DNA from: Bifidobacterium apousia | Lineage (GTDB): Bacteria > Actinomycetota > Actinomycetes > Actinomycetales > Bifidobacteriaceae | DNA length: 64,000 nt | NCBI RefSeq assembly: GCF_007559275.1 | Contig: NZ_VMHK01000002.1 | Coordinates: 372,001 to 436,000, forward strand | Reading direction: 5' to 3' | Part shown: positions 36,265 to 45,047 of the stretch, in pieces | Position numbering within the stretch: the stretch's first letter is position 1 | How the letters are laid out: each line of letters opens with the position of its first letter | Position numbers and translations under genes: made by a program | The notes under the pieces: generated by a model | Seen by the model: only the letters and a program-made list of their open reading frames with translations | Database searches by the model: none | What the model was told of the DNA's origin: nothing

Positions 36265-36897
36265 TTGGTGAATAAAAGGCACAAGGTTCGCAGACCGACG
36301 GAGGTTCGCAGACGGGAAATCCTTGATGCTGCAACAAAGCTATTTAGCGAGCGTGGATACAACGGTATTACTTTGACCGATGTTGCCAAGGAGGTTGGTA
36401 TTTCCCAGCCGGGACTCATGCATTATGTCGACAGCAAGGAAAGCTTGCTGTCCTTCGTTATTACGGAAGTCTATGATAAAACGGGAACACCGGAGGAATT
36501 CTTGAGTTCTGGTTTGCCCGGCAGTGATCCAGAAGGTCCACTGTTCCCATCTTATATGCGATATCTAATATGTTGTAATTCGCGACGACCTACATTAGTG
36601 CAATTATATAATGTTCTAGGAGCTGAAGCAGTGAACCCGGAGCATCCTTTACATGACATGTTTACCAATAGGCCGGCTTCAATTTGGGAACATTATTCCG
36701 AGATTCCTTGGAGCATTCCCCCTGCAATAGGCCCGTGGGACAACATGCGCCCTTATGTGCGTCATTGCATGGAGCTGTTTGACGGTATCCAATTCCGTTG
36801 GCTGCGCAATCCCCCAATTGACATGTACGCCGAATGGCTCGATTTAGAGGGGATGCTCTTTCCGTCACCCCTTTGGGATGGGTATGTATCACGGTAA
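36265..36897 (+). CDS. TetR family transcriptional regulator
   Basis: 210 residues. The N-terminal helix-turn-helix (about 12-56) reads RREILDAATKLFSERGYNGI then LTDVAKEVGISQPGLMHYVD, a clear TetR DNA-binding domain. The C-terminal ligand domain is not similar to a named group. The start is TTG 36265 or the following GTG 36268, both within range of AAGGA at 36253. It stands at the head of a carbohydrate cluster (GH78, GPH symporter, GH3), so it probably controls those genes. GC content is lower than in the core. Confidence 0.85.
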   Translation: MVNKRHKVRRPTEVRRREILDAATKLFSERGYNGITLTDVAKEVGISQPGLMHYVDSKESLLSFVITEVYDKTGTPEEFLSSGLPGSDPEGPLFPSYMRYLICCNSRRPTLVQLYNVLGAEAVNPEHPLHDMFTNRPASIWEHYSEIPWSIPPAIGPWDNMRPYVRHCMELFDGIQFRWLRNPPIDMYAEWLDLEGMLFPSPLWDGYVSR

Positions 36898-36966
36898 AGG
36901 CCTGCTGCCACAGCAATGTGTATCAGGTGGCTCGATTTGTCAGGCCTTTACCTGTTGTCGCGATAA

Positions 36967-39246
36967 TTAGTTTTCACGGATAATCAATTTTATTTTCTCG
37001 GGTCCCTTGGCTGTAATAATCGGACGGTTATTAAGGCTCTCCCTTGACCAAGAAACTGATATTTGGCCTAATGGGGTTGCGACAGTTCCTCTGGCGTGGA
37101 GCATTCCAGCCGGATGGGGATCAATAATGGCTGATCGATAACCAGGCTCTGCCGGTCTGACGCCTAATATTGCTGAAGGTAATTCGTACAACGCCACTGA
37201 TCCCCAAGCATGGCAGTCACTCCGTTGGCTCAGATTATCTTCCGCACTTGTCGTCAAATGATTAGCCAACATGTCTTCCCACGGTTTCCAAAGCTCGGTA
37301 GTGCGGTCATATAGACCAGTCATTTCTAGGGCTCGGAAGAGATAGTAGGTCATGGCGATGGAGCACTGAGCATAATGCTGTGTGTCATCCAGTGTTTTGG
37401 ATAGGTTGCTGCGACCTTCTTCAGAGCTGATTGTGTGGGTTAGGATCGCAAAGACCTGGCAGTGCTGGCTTACGTCGCTGCAGTCTGGACCATCGGTATA
37501 CATACCCTCGTCATTCCGGCAAAGACAGTTGATGGCTTTTTGTAGCCGTGCGGCCTGTACTCGATATTGTTTTGCCGTTGAGGATTCTCCAAGATGATCG
37601 CAGATTTGAGCTGCATACTGGTATCCCATAACGGCGAGCAAGCTTTCCATGGTCAGAGGACCTTGATTGATTGCTGGTGGAACGCCGCGTGTTTGTTTCC
37701 ATTCAGGTGTCCAATCAATAAACGACCATCTTGGATTAGGTGCGTCAATGCCTCCTATGACATCTATCAGACCATCAGATCTGCAATTCCTATTGAAGAA
37801 ATTCAATATTCGTTTGATCGTAGGTAAACTCCGCTTAAGCAGGTCTTTGTCGTCAAAGTACATCATGTGATCGAAGAGAGTGGCAATGAAATAAATCGAA
37901 TATCCGGGAATGATATTCAGTGTGTTGCTGGGCGAGCAGGAGTTGAGCAAACCATCAGGCTGTTGTGAATCCATGAAGGCTTCAATTGCCTGGCGAGCCA
38001 GCTTGTCATCGGCACTGACCGAATAGGTGTAAAGGATTTCGCTTCTTGTGTCCATGATGTACTGCAATTGTTCATAAAAGGGGCAGTCCTCGTAGGTTTC
38101 ATGCATGCAGCGTCGTAGTGTGCGCAGTGACATATTTTGGATATCGGACAGCAGATCGTTGTCGATGTCAACCGTAGTCGAGACCTGGAGGGGATATTCG
38201 CAAATTCTGTACGTACAGGAGAGCAGATCAAGGGGCTGATCTCCGGTTGTGATGTGAAGTCTTACGTATCGGAAAGTTCTGAACCAGAAGGGTTCAAAAA
38301 CCTCAGGTGTCTCTTTCGTGCCAAAACCTGCCACAGTATACCTATCTGTGAATCCGGCCAGTGTTCCATTGACAGAGTCCGTTCTGTCTCCTTTGACGGG
38401 CTGATCTTCAAAGCTCTTTGGGTTTTCAGGTGCGTATTTCACGTACCCTTCGGATTCCAGGATATTCAGCTTAGCCCCTTTTCCTCGGGCCACGGTAATC
38501 CGTAGGAATCCCGTCATCAACTCTCCTGCATTAAGGGTGACTTCTTTTGCAGAGTGGGCAGGTATTGTTTGCTTTAACAGATCTGCATCCTGGAACTCGC
38601 ATTTTTCGTTCTTCATAAACGGAATGCTTCGGGGGTGTAGGGACTCGGGCAAAAGAATATCAGCTAGGTTATCCCTGGAATATTCGTATGAATCTCTCCA
38701 CTGGTCGGCTGCGGAATTGATACTGGTTGTCCAGTCGTCATCTAAGTCTATGGGCGTATAGCTTTCCATGATCTGCAAGGGGGCATAAAAAGCATTTTCG
38801 CTGATAATTTGTCTGCTCGGCTCGATGACCGATTTCCATGACGAATCGGTATTCAGAATGGGAGAGCTCATCCATAAGCCAGGTGTCGAAGTGGAGGCAA
38901 TACTATAATTGCCCGGTTGATCGGCAGGATAGTGAAGGACAATAACGGCGATGATATTGCATCCTTGGCGTAGGTGATCTGACAAATCGATTTCATCGTA
39001 GCAGCGGATGGTTCGGCAGGTTTTTGCTGGTCCGGTCTGAATTACTTCTCCATTCACAATGAGTTTGTATCGTGCGTCCGCACAGACAGTGACAGTGAAA
39101 GACTCGGGCACTTTGGCGAGATTAATCGTAGTTCGGAAATTCGCGAAAACTGGGTGATGCTTTGCTGAATCCAGATCCGCATGACCGTCCGCTGTACTCG
39201 GCCAAATCCAATGAGCTTTGGCGGACCGCGAGGTTGTTTCGTTCAT
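36967..39246 (-). CDS. Alpha-L-rhamnosidase-like glycoside hydrolase (GH78)
   Basis: 759 residues, cytoplasmic (no signal peptide). The N-terminal beta-sandwich (SFTVTVCADARYKLIVNGE) and a second one (AGELMTGFLRITVARGKGA) precede the (alpha/alpha)6 barrel. The catalytic segment YEDCPFYEQLQYIMDTRSE (about residue 380) corresponds to the family's DCPxRE motif with the general-acid Glu, and FIDWTPE lies further on. The C-terminal sandwich ends near GQISVSW. The usual DCPQREERxGW consensus is altered, so specificity may differ. It hydrolyses terminal rhamnose from oligosaccharides or plant glycosides brought in by the neighbouring symporter. AGGGAGC precedes the ATG. Confidence 0.82.
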   Translation of the reverse strand: MNETTSRSAKAHWIWPSTADGHADLDSAKHHPVFANFRTTINLAKVPESFTVTVCADARYKLIVNGEVIQTGPAKTCRTIRCYDEIDLSDHLRQGCNIIAVIVLHYPADQPGNYSIASTSTPGLWMSSPILNTDSSWKSVIEPSRQIISENAFYAPLQIMESYTPIDLDDDWTTSINSAADQWRDSYEYSRDNLADILLPESLHPRSIPFMKNEKCEFQDADLLKQTIPAHSAKEVTLNAGELMTGFLRITVARGKGAKLNILESEGYVKYAPENPKSFEDQPVKGDRTDSVNGTLAGFTDRYTVAGFGTKETPEVFEPFWFRTFRYVRLHITTGDQPLDLLSCTYRICEYPLQVSTTVDIDNDLLSDIQNMSLRTLRRCMHETYEDCPFYEQLQYIMDTRSEILYTYSVSADDKLARQAIEAFMDSQQPDGLLNSCSPSNTLNIIPGYSIYFIATLFDHMMYFDDKDLLKRSLPTIKRILNFFNRNCRSDGLIDVIGGIDAPNPRWSFIDWTPEWKQTRGVPPAINQGPLTMESLLAVMGYQYAAQICDHLGESSTAKQYRVQAARLQKAINCLCRNDEGMYTDGPDCSDVSQHCQVFAILTHTISSEEGRSNLSKTLDDTQHYAQCSIAMTYYLFRALEMTGLYDRTTELWKPWEDMLANHLTTSAEDNLSQRSDCHAWGSVALYELPSAILGVRPAEPGYRSAIIDPHPAGMLHARGTVATPLGQISVSWSRESLNNRPIITAKGPEKIKLIIREN

Positions 39247-39332
39247 ACTTGCTCCCTTGCTTGAACTGTTACCGCTTTATCTACTATCTTAACATGGCTA
39301 AATAATATGATTGCTGCTGAATGTAGCTATAG

Positions 39333-39351
39333 ACACCAGTAATACTGGTGT
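39333..39351. promoter_or_regulatory. Perfect 19-bp palindromic operator
   Basis: ACACCAGTA-A-TACTGGTGT, symmetric at every position, lies between the divergent GH78 and symporter genes. It is 25 bp upstream of the symporter's -35 box, so one regulator could serve both directions. The binding protein could be the TetR at 36265 or a LacI-type protein; related half-sites lie near 16256 and 16281. Confidence 0.75.
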
Positions 39352-39375
39352 ATTTATTGGCTAACCACCATTAAT

Positions 39376-39402
39376 TTGACAAAGGTTAAAGACAGATATA
39401 AT
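39376..39402 (+). promoter_or_regulatory. Promoter of the sugar symporter gene
   Basis: TTGACA (39376-39381) and TATAAT (39397-39402), both perfect consensus boxes but with a short 15-bp spacer, which would limit basal activity and suit activation or tight control. Confidence 0.6.
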
Positions 39403-39485
39403 GTCCTGTATCTTAGATGACAAAGATAATAGTCATCCCAAGAAGAGATAAATCAAAGGTGATGTTTTGTAGAAAGAAGAAAGAT

Positions 39486-40826
39486 ATGTCAGGTACTAAT
39501 GAAGCTACCGAAGATATCTCGCGTGAGCAACGATTAGAAAAATATCGTGTCGCTATAGAAAAAGCGGAAAAAGATCCGAGTCTGTCACCAGAAACCGGGT
39601 TGCCCTTTTCGAAGACGACTATCATCCGTTACGGAATTGCTTTTCTGGGTTTTGGTATTTTTTGGATGGTCGGGATTAACGCTGTTTCAGCCTTCATCAT
39701 TCCTCTTCGTTTGAAGGCCATGGTTCACAACCCGGAGAGCGTCATAGCTATCAATGGTGTGGTGTCTTCGGTGTTTTCGCTTCTGTCCAACTTGATCTTC
39801 GGCAATTTCTCTGACCGAACCAGATCTCGCTTCGGCAGAAGGACGCCTTGGATCATAGTGGGAGCCATTGTCGGTGGCGTCTTCATGTTTTTGACGGGTA
39901 TAGCTCCCAACGCGTTCTGCATAGTTGCTTTCTTCGGACTTGCCATGGCTGGCTTAAATATGATGATTGCACCTGTTGTTGCTTTTCTGTCCGACAGAGT
40001 GCCTTCAGGTATTCGTGCAACGATGAGTGCTTTTTATGGTGCCGGTTCCACTGTCGGTGCTCCTTTGGGTACACTTTTGGCGACGCAGCTTATGAACAAC
40101 CGGACCATGTCTGCTGTTTGCGCTGGGGCGTTTATGCTGGCCAGCGGAATCTTTGTCATTCTTATTATCCCCAGGGAGCATTCTGCTGATTTTCTTCCTC
40201 AAGACAGCGGAACTTTGAAAGATATTGCAATGTCTTTCAAGCCTCCAGTCTTTAAGGCCAATCATGATTTTTACAAGGCGTTTTGTGGTCGTCTTTGCAT
40301 GCTTATGGGTTATCAGATGATTTCCGCCTATCAGCTTTATATCGTCACAGATCATGTTGGGCAGGATACTAAAACGGCGGCCAAGACTATTGCAGTCATG
40401 TCGGTCATATCAATGGTGGTTTCACTGCTTGGCCCTGTTGTTTCCGGGCCGCTTTCGGATATTTTGAATCGTCGCAAAGTCCCGGTCTTCATTGCATCAG
40501 TACTCTTTGCCATAGGTATTGCTATGCCATGGATCATGCCAACAACGATGGGTATGTATCTTTATGCTGGTCTGGCAGGTTTGGGATATGGTGTGTACTC
40601 GTCTGTAGATCAGGCGTTGAACGTCGACGTGCTATCCAATAAGGAAGAGGCCGGTAAGGATCTCGGCATTCTCAATTTGGCTACAACTCTGGGACAAATG
40701 ATTGGGCCAGTTGTCACATCGACTATTGTCAATATAACTGGCGGATATCCTGTGGCTTTTGCAACTTCTATCTGCCTGGCAATTCTCGGTTCTGTGTTTA
40801 TCTTGTCCATTCGGGGCGTTCGTTGA
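39486..40826 (+). CDS. GPH-family sugar:cation symporter (MFS)
   Basis: 446 residues from ATG 39486 (weak AGAAAG site); an in-frame ATG at 39417 would overlap the promoter region. A hydrophilic N terminus precedes 12 hydrophobic spans. Loop 2-3 reads GNFSDRTRSRFGRRTPWIIV, the GPH/melibiose-carrier type signature, repeated in weaker form as SGPLSDILNRRKVPV in the second half. Imports a glycoside or oligosaccharide that the flanking GH78 and GH3 enzymes can cleave inside the cell. Confidence 0.85.
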   Translation: MSGTNEATEDISREQRLEKYRVAIEKAEKDPSLSPETGLPFSKTTIIRYGIAFLGFGIFWMVGINAVSAFIIPLRLKAMVHNPESVIAINGVVSSVFSLLSNLIFGNFSDRTRSRFGRRTPWIIVGAIVGGVFMFLTGIAPNAFCIVAFFGLAMAGLNMMIAPVVAFLSDRVPSGIRATMSAFYGAGSTVGAPLGTLLATQLMNNRTMSAVCAGAFMLASGIFVILIIPREHSADFLPQDSGTLKDIAMSFKPPVFKANHDFYKAFCGRLCMLMGYQMISAYQLYIVTDHVGQDTKTAAKTIAVMSVISMVVSLLGPVVSGPLSDILNRRKVPVFIASVLFAIGIAMPWIMPTTMGMYLYAGLAGLGYGVYSSVDQALNVDVLSNKEEAGKDLGILNLATTLGQMIGPVVTSTIVNITGGYPVAFATSICLAILGSVFILSIRGVR

Positions 40827-41033
40827 CTCCAGTTTGGGACAAATTAAGGAGAATATCATAGGCACTAGAGGGATTGCATCGAAGCCGTTGATTCTGCTGC
40901 TTGCTCAAGAGATGCTGCTTGGCTGTGCCTTTGTTGATCTAAACCCTAGTTATCGGCATTTGTGCTTCATGCAGGGAAACCGTATGAAGCACAAGGATTT
41001 CTCTAGTATGTAGAAGTATTTGTAGCTTCAGTA

Positions 41034-43361
41034 ATGGTCATTTGGAAAAGAGAAACTGGTTTGGTCGTGCAAGCGAACACGCAGAATATGCCCTATAGAA
41101 ATGTGCGTCTTGGAGTGAACGAGCGGGTGTCTGATTTGCTGGTCAGGATGACCCGTGAGGAAAAAGTGGGTCAGATGATGCAGCTCGATGCTCGCCAGGG
41201 GGTGGACAAGGAGGTGGTGGATCAGCACGTCGGCTCCCTGCTCCATGTCTCTCCGAAGAACATGATCAAGGCTGACAAGGCCGTTCATCGCACACGACTG
41301 GGCATCCCCCTGCTGATCGGCGACGACTGCATCCACGGCCATTCCTTCTTCCGCGGGGCCACCATCTTTCCCGAGCAGCTGGGCATGGCGGCCTCCTTCG
41401 ACCCGGAATTGGTTCAGCGGATGGGACGGGCTACGGCCCAGGAGGTCGCCGCAACAGGCATCCATTGGACCTTCTCCCCGGTGCTTTGCATCGCCAGGGA
41501 CACCCGCTGGGGCCGGGTGGATGAGACCTTCGGCGAGGACCCCTTCCTGATCGGCGAGATGGCCTCGGCCATGGTGCGCGGCTACCAGGGCGGATCAGCC
41601 ATGACCGGGACCCTGCCTAAGGATGCCGTGCTGGCCACGGCCAAGCACTTCGCCGGCTACTCCGAGACCCAGGGGGGGCGCGATGCCTCCGAGGCCGACC
41701 TCTCGCACCGCAAGCTGCTCTCCTGGTTCCTGCCGCCCTTCGAGCGCCTGGCCAAGGAGGGCGTGGCCACCTTCATGCTGGGCTACGAGTCCATCGACGG
41801 GGTACCGGTCACCATCAACAACTGGCTGCTCAACGACGTGCTTCGTGGGGAGTGGGGCTACCAGGGTACCCTGATCACCGACTGGGACAATGTGGGCCGG
41901 ATGGTCTGGGAGCAGAAGGTGCAGCCCGACTACACCAGGGCCGCCGCTGCCGCCGTCAAGGCCGGCAATGACCTGATCATGACCACGCCCGGCTTCTACC
42001 AGGGGGCCTTGGATGCACTGGATGCCGGGCTTCTGCACGAGGAGGACCTTGATCGGGCGGTCAAGCACATCCTGGCCCTGAAATTCCGCATGGGGCTCTT
42101 CGAGGATCCGCGTCTGCCCGACCCCCAAGCCCAGAAGGCGATCATCAACTCTAAGGAGCACCAGGAGCTCAACCTCCAGGTGGCCCAGGAGTCGGCGGTC
42201 CTTTTGAAGAACGACGGCATCCTGCCTCTGTTCGGCGGGGTTGATGCCGATGGCCGCCCTGGCGATGATTCAGCGCATAGTATCGCCCTGGTGGGTCCGC
42301 TGATCGACGATGCCCAGAACCAGCTGGGGGACTGGGCTGGCGGTTCGGGTCAGTGCGACTGGATCAAGGACCAGCCTCGGGAGATGATCTCGACAGTGGC
42401 CGACGGTCTGCGCCAGGAGCTGCCTGCAAACTGGCGGCTCGACTGCGAGCAGGGCGTCGATGTGCTCCGTCTGGTCGACGACCCTGCGGGTCCGCTCTTC
42501 CCCGATGGCCAGCCCAGGCCCAAGGTGGCGGCCCCGGCCAGGATCGATCAGGGCCGCTTCGACAGGGCCGTAGACCTGGCCAGGCAAAGCGACCTGGTGG
42601 TGGCCGTGGTCGGCGACGTGGTCCAGCTGGTGGGCGAGGGCCGTTCGACTGCCACCCTGGAACTCTACGGTCCTCAGCGCGATTTGCTGGATGCCCTGGC
42701 GCAGACGGGCACGCCCATGGTCATCGTGCTTATGTCCTCCAAGCCGCTGATCCTGCCTCCGTCCGCACGGGCTGCCAGAGCCCTGATCTGGCAGCCCGAT
42801 CCTGGTATGCAGGGTGGTCGTGCCCTGGCCAGGATTCTCACCGGCAAGGTTGAGCCCACAGGCAGGCTGCCCATCACCTTCCCCAGGCATGCCGGGCAGC
42901 TGCCGGTCTACTACAACCAGATCCGGGGCCAGCATGGTGACCGCTATGCCGATCTGACCCAGGATCCGACCTTCGCCTTCGGCCAGGGGATGGGCTACAC
43001 CACCTTTGCCTACGGAAAGCCCCAGATCGATGGACCGGATGCCGTCGGCCCTGAAGACAGGGTCAGGGTGACTGTGGACCTGACCAACACCGGCCAGCGC
43101 CCAGGCACCGAGGCGGTGCAGGCCTACATCAGCGACCTGGTGACCTCCGTCAGCTGGGCCGACCGCGAGCTCAAGGCCTTCCAAAGGATTCAGCTGGATC
43201 CAGGGCAGACCCGGAAGGTGGTTTTTGATCTACCGGTGTCTGAGTGGACCCTGGTTGATGCCGACTGCAACCGCAGGGTCGAGCCCGGTCAGTTCCAGGT
43301 GCTGGTGGGATCCTCCTCGCGCAGGGAAGACCTGCAGGCCGTGACGGTGACCGTGGGCTGA
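41034..43361 (+). CDS. Beta-glucosidase-like glycoside hydrolase, GH3
   Basis: 775 residues. The N-terminal TIM barrel contains IGDDCIHGHSFF, a KHFAGY segment with FSPVLCIARDTRWGR, and the nucleophile in LITDWDNVGRM (Asp 283). The alpha/beta sandwich follows (ESAVLLKNDGILPL, VVAVVGDVVQLVGEGRS, then PTGRLPITFP). The C-terminal fibronectin-like domain begins near VRVTVDLTNTGQRPGTEAVQ. No signal peptide, so it acts on imported glycosides. The start is uncertain: ATG 41034 lacks a ribosome site, and MPYRNVRLG (residue 19) is a plausible alternative. It is more GC-rich than its GH78/symporter neighbours, so it may belong to the older genome. Confidence 0.88.
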   Translation: MVIWKRETGLVVQANTQNMPYRNVRLGVNERVSDLLVRMTREEKVGQMMQLDARQGVDKEVVDQHVGSLLHVSPKNMIKADKAVHRTRLGIPLLIGDDCIHGHSFFRGATIFPEQLGMAASFDPELVQRMGRATAQEVAATGIHWTFSPVLCIARDTRWGRVDETFGEDPFLIGEMASAMVRGYQGGSAMTGTLPKDAVLATAKHFAGYSETQGGRDASEADLSHRKLLSWFLPPFERLAKEGVATFMLGYESIDGVPVTINNWLLNDVLRGEWGYQGTLITDWDNVGRMVWEQKVQPDYTRAAAAAVKAGNDLIMTTPGFYQGALDALDAGLLHEEDLDRAVKHILALKFRMGLFEDPRLPDPQAQKAIINSKEHQELNLQVAQESAVLLKNDGILPLFGGVDADGRPGDDSAHSIALVGPLIDDAQNQLGDWAGGSGQCDWIKDQPREMISTVADGLRQELPANWRLDCEQGVDVLRLVDDPAGPLFPDGQPRPKVAAPARIDQGRFDRAVDLARQSDLVVAVVGDVVQLVGEGRSTATLELYGPQRDLLDALAQTGTPMVIVLMSSKPLILPPSARAARALIWQPDPGMQGGRALARILTGKVEPTGRLPITFPRHAGQLPVYYNQIRGQHGDRYADLTQDPTFAFGQGMGYTTFAYGKPQIDGPDAVGPEDRVRVTVDLTNTGQRPGTEAVQAYISDLVTSVSWADRELKAFQRIQLDPGQTRKVVFDLPVSEWTLVDADCNRRVEPGQFQVLVGSSSRREDLQAVTVTVG

Positions 43362-43441
43362 GCCTGAAATCGACCGGGTTGCGGTTGCTTTAGGTTTCGG
43401 TTGTTCTGGATTGCCGCCGGTCGACTGACCGATACCTTGTT

Positions 43442-44773
43442 GTGGAACTCCTCGCGTGTTGGTTGCCCATGGCCCTCGGCCGCTCTTACCATGACAGCAT
43501 GAGGAAAAGCGTAGGCGCTGGGTATGCGCACCTGTTGACGGTCCCCAATCCTCGGCATGTGGCCAGCCTGGTTGACTACTTCACACGCGGATCCAAACCA
43601 CGGTCCCAGTGGCGGTTCGGTATTGAGATCGAGCATCTGCCGGTGCGCAATGATGGTTCCGATGCCCCGGTTCCCTATGAGGGGGAGCGGGGCATCGAGG
43701 CCCTGCTGTCTGCCTTGGAGCCCTGCTATGACGGCGATGCAGAATACCGGGAGGATGGTCACCTGGTCGGGCTGAGCAGGCCGGGTTGCGTGGTCTCCCT
43801 GGAGCCCGGGAGCCAGGTGGAGTGCTCCCTAGGTGTGGTACGTGACAGCCGAGAATTCGAGGATCTCTACCGTCGCTTCCGTGCCGAGGTCGACCCCATC
43901 GCCGAGCGACTGGGGTTCCGTCTGGTCGAGTACGGGTACCGTCCGGCTGGGTCCTATGCGGATGTGGGCGTCAATCCCAAGGAACGTTATGCGGTCATGA
44001 ACAACTACCTGGGTCGCATCGGCCAGTGCGGGCCCATGATGATGCGCAGCACCGCCTCCACCCAGATCAGCATCGACTACCAGGACGAGGATGATGCCAT
44101 CGCCAAGATCCGTCTGGGCACGGCCATCGGGCCTATTGTGGCCTACTTCTTCCGCAACACTCCAATCTTTGAGGGGAAGCCCAACCGCATGCCCCTGCGA
44201 CGCCAGCGGATCTGGGACTGGCTCGACACCCAGCGCACAGGCCTGATTCCTGGGCTTTTCGAGGACGGCTTCGGCTGGGAGGACTATGCCGTGGACATGC
44301 TCTCCACCCCGCTCATGGTGGCCGATATCTCCCACACTCCTGAGGTGGACGGGCCACAGGGGCAGCAGGTCTTCATCGCCTGGCACGAAAACGCCGGGGA
44401 GATCTATCCTGACCGCCGGCTCAACGATGCCGAGATAGCGCACATCCTGACCACGCACTTCAATGACGTCCGCCTGAAGAACTACATCGAGCTCAGGCAC
44501 TGGGACTCCCTGCCCATGGAACGGGCCAGCCGGCTTATGGACGTTATCGGCGGCATTTTCTATGACTCTGATAGATTCGCCGGACTCCTCGGCTTCTTGG
44601 ATGGCGTGAGCGAGGGGGATGTGCTCCTGGCCAAGGCCGACCTGCAGGTTCGCGGCGGCCAGGCCAGCCCCTATGGCCGCTCCCTGGATTTCTGGCGACA
44701 GGCGCTCGGTGCCCAGGACACTCTGGATGATCTGCCGGGTGACCCGCGCCATCCCGATCGCCTCCAGTCCTGA
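43442..44773 (+). CDS. Glutamate-cysteine ligase family protein (GCS2-like)
   Basis: 443 residues if GTG 43442 is used. ATG 43499 gives 424 residues and better matches where the conserved part begins. Recognisable parts are WRFGIEIEHLPV (metal-binding Glu residues), SLEPGSQVECSL, RTGLIPGLFEDGFGWEDYAV and LKNYIELRHWDSLPMERASR. The family joins glutamate to cysteine or to another amine using ATP. Whether the product is gamma-glutamylcysteine in this organism is uncertain because no glutathione synthetase gene is in view. Lies just upstream of the T-box of ileS on the same strand. Confidence 0.82.
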   Translation: MELLACWLPMALGRSYHDSMRKSVGAGYAHLLTVPNPRHVASLVDYFTRGSKPRSQWRFGIEIEHLPVRNDGSDAPVPYEGERGIEALLSALEPCYDGDAEYREDGHLVGLSRPGCVVSLEPGSQVECSLGVVRDSREFEDLYRRFRAEVDPIAERLGFRLVEYGYRPAGSYADVGVNPKERYAVMNNYLGRIGQCGPMMMRSTASTQISIDYQDEDDAIAKIRLGTAIGPIVAYFFRNTPIFEGKPNRMPLRRQRIWDWLDTQRTGLIPGLFEDGFGWEDYAVDMLSTPLMVADISHTPEVDGPQGQQVFIAWHENAGEIYPDRRLNDAEIAHILTTHFNDVRLKNYIELRHWDSLPMERASRLMDVIGGIFYDSDRFAGLLGFLDGVSEGDVLLAKADLQVRGGQASPYGRSLDFWRQALGAQDTLDDLPGDPRHPDRLQS

Positions 44774-44820
44774 CGACGGTTTCGTTATGCGAACGGGTGG
44801 GTCCGGTTTCCTGAGGATGG

Positions 44821-44826
44821 TATAAT
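44821..44826 (+). promoter_or_regulatory. -10 element of the ileS transcript
   Basis: Perfect TATAAT immediately before the T-box leader. The -35 region is not clear. Confidence 0.5.
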
Positions 44827-44834
44827 CTGGTCAC

Positions 44835-45047
44835 CAATGGGCCTTGATCCGTCATCAGCGGGGAGCCCTCGGAAGAACGGGCTCGCTTGCGGCGATCCTC
44901 AGTAGAACCGACGGGCGGGCCCGCACAGCCCAGTTCAAGCGGTCCGGCGCAGATCATGGCCGGGCAAGCGAGGTGGTACCGCGGTGGGCCCCATGGGTCC
45001 CTCGTCCTCGACATGGCGACATGAACGACCAGCGAGGAGCGTGAACG
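44835..45047 (+). promoter_or_regulatory. T-box riboswitch, isoleucine, translational type
   Basis: The leader carries the T-box core AGGTGGTACCGCGG (44971-44984), whose UGGU pairs with the 3' end of uncharged tRNA. A candidate specifier ATC (44895-44897) in a bulged stem I matches isoleucine. Downstream there is no T-tract. Instead CCTCGTCCTCG (45000-45010) can pair with CGAGGAG (45033-45039), the ribosome site of ileS, so uncharged tRNA-Ile would free the ribosome site. This is the short actinobacterial arrangement. Confidence 0.85.

Noticed and set aside
40827-41033. Small ORF between symporter and GH3
   Set aside because: It begins inside the symporter gene in another frame and has no coding features.
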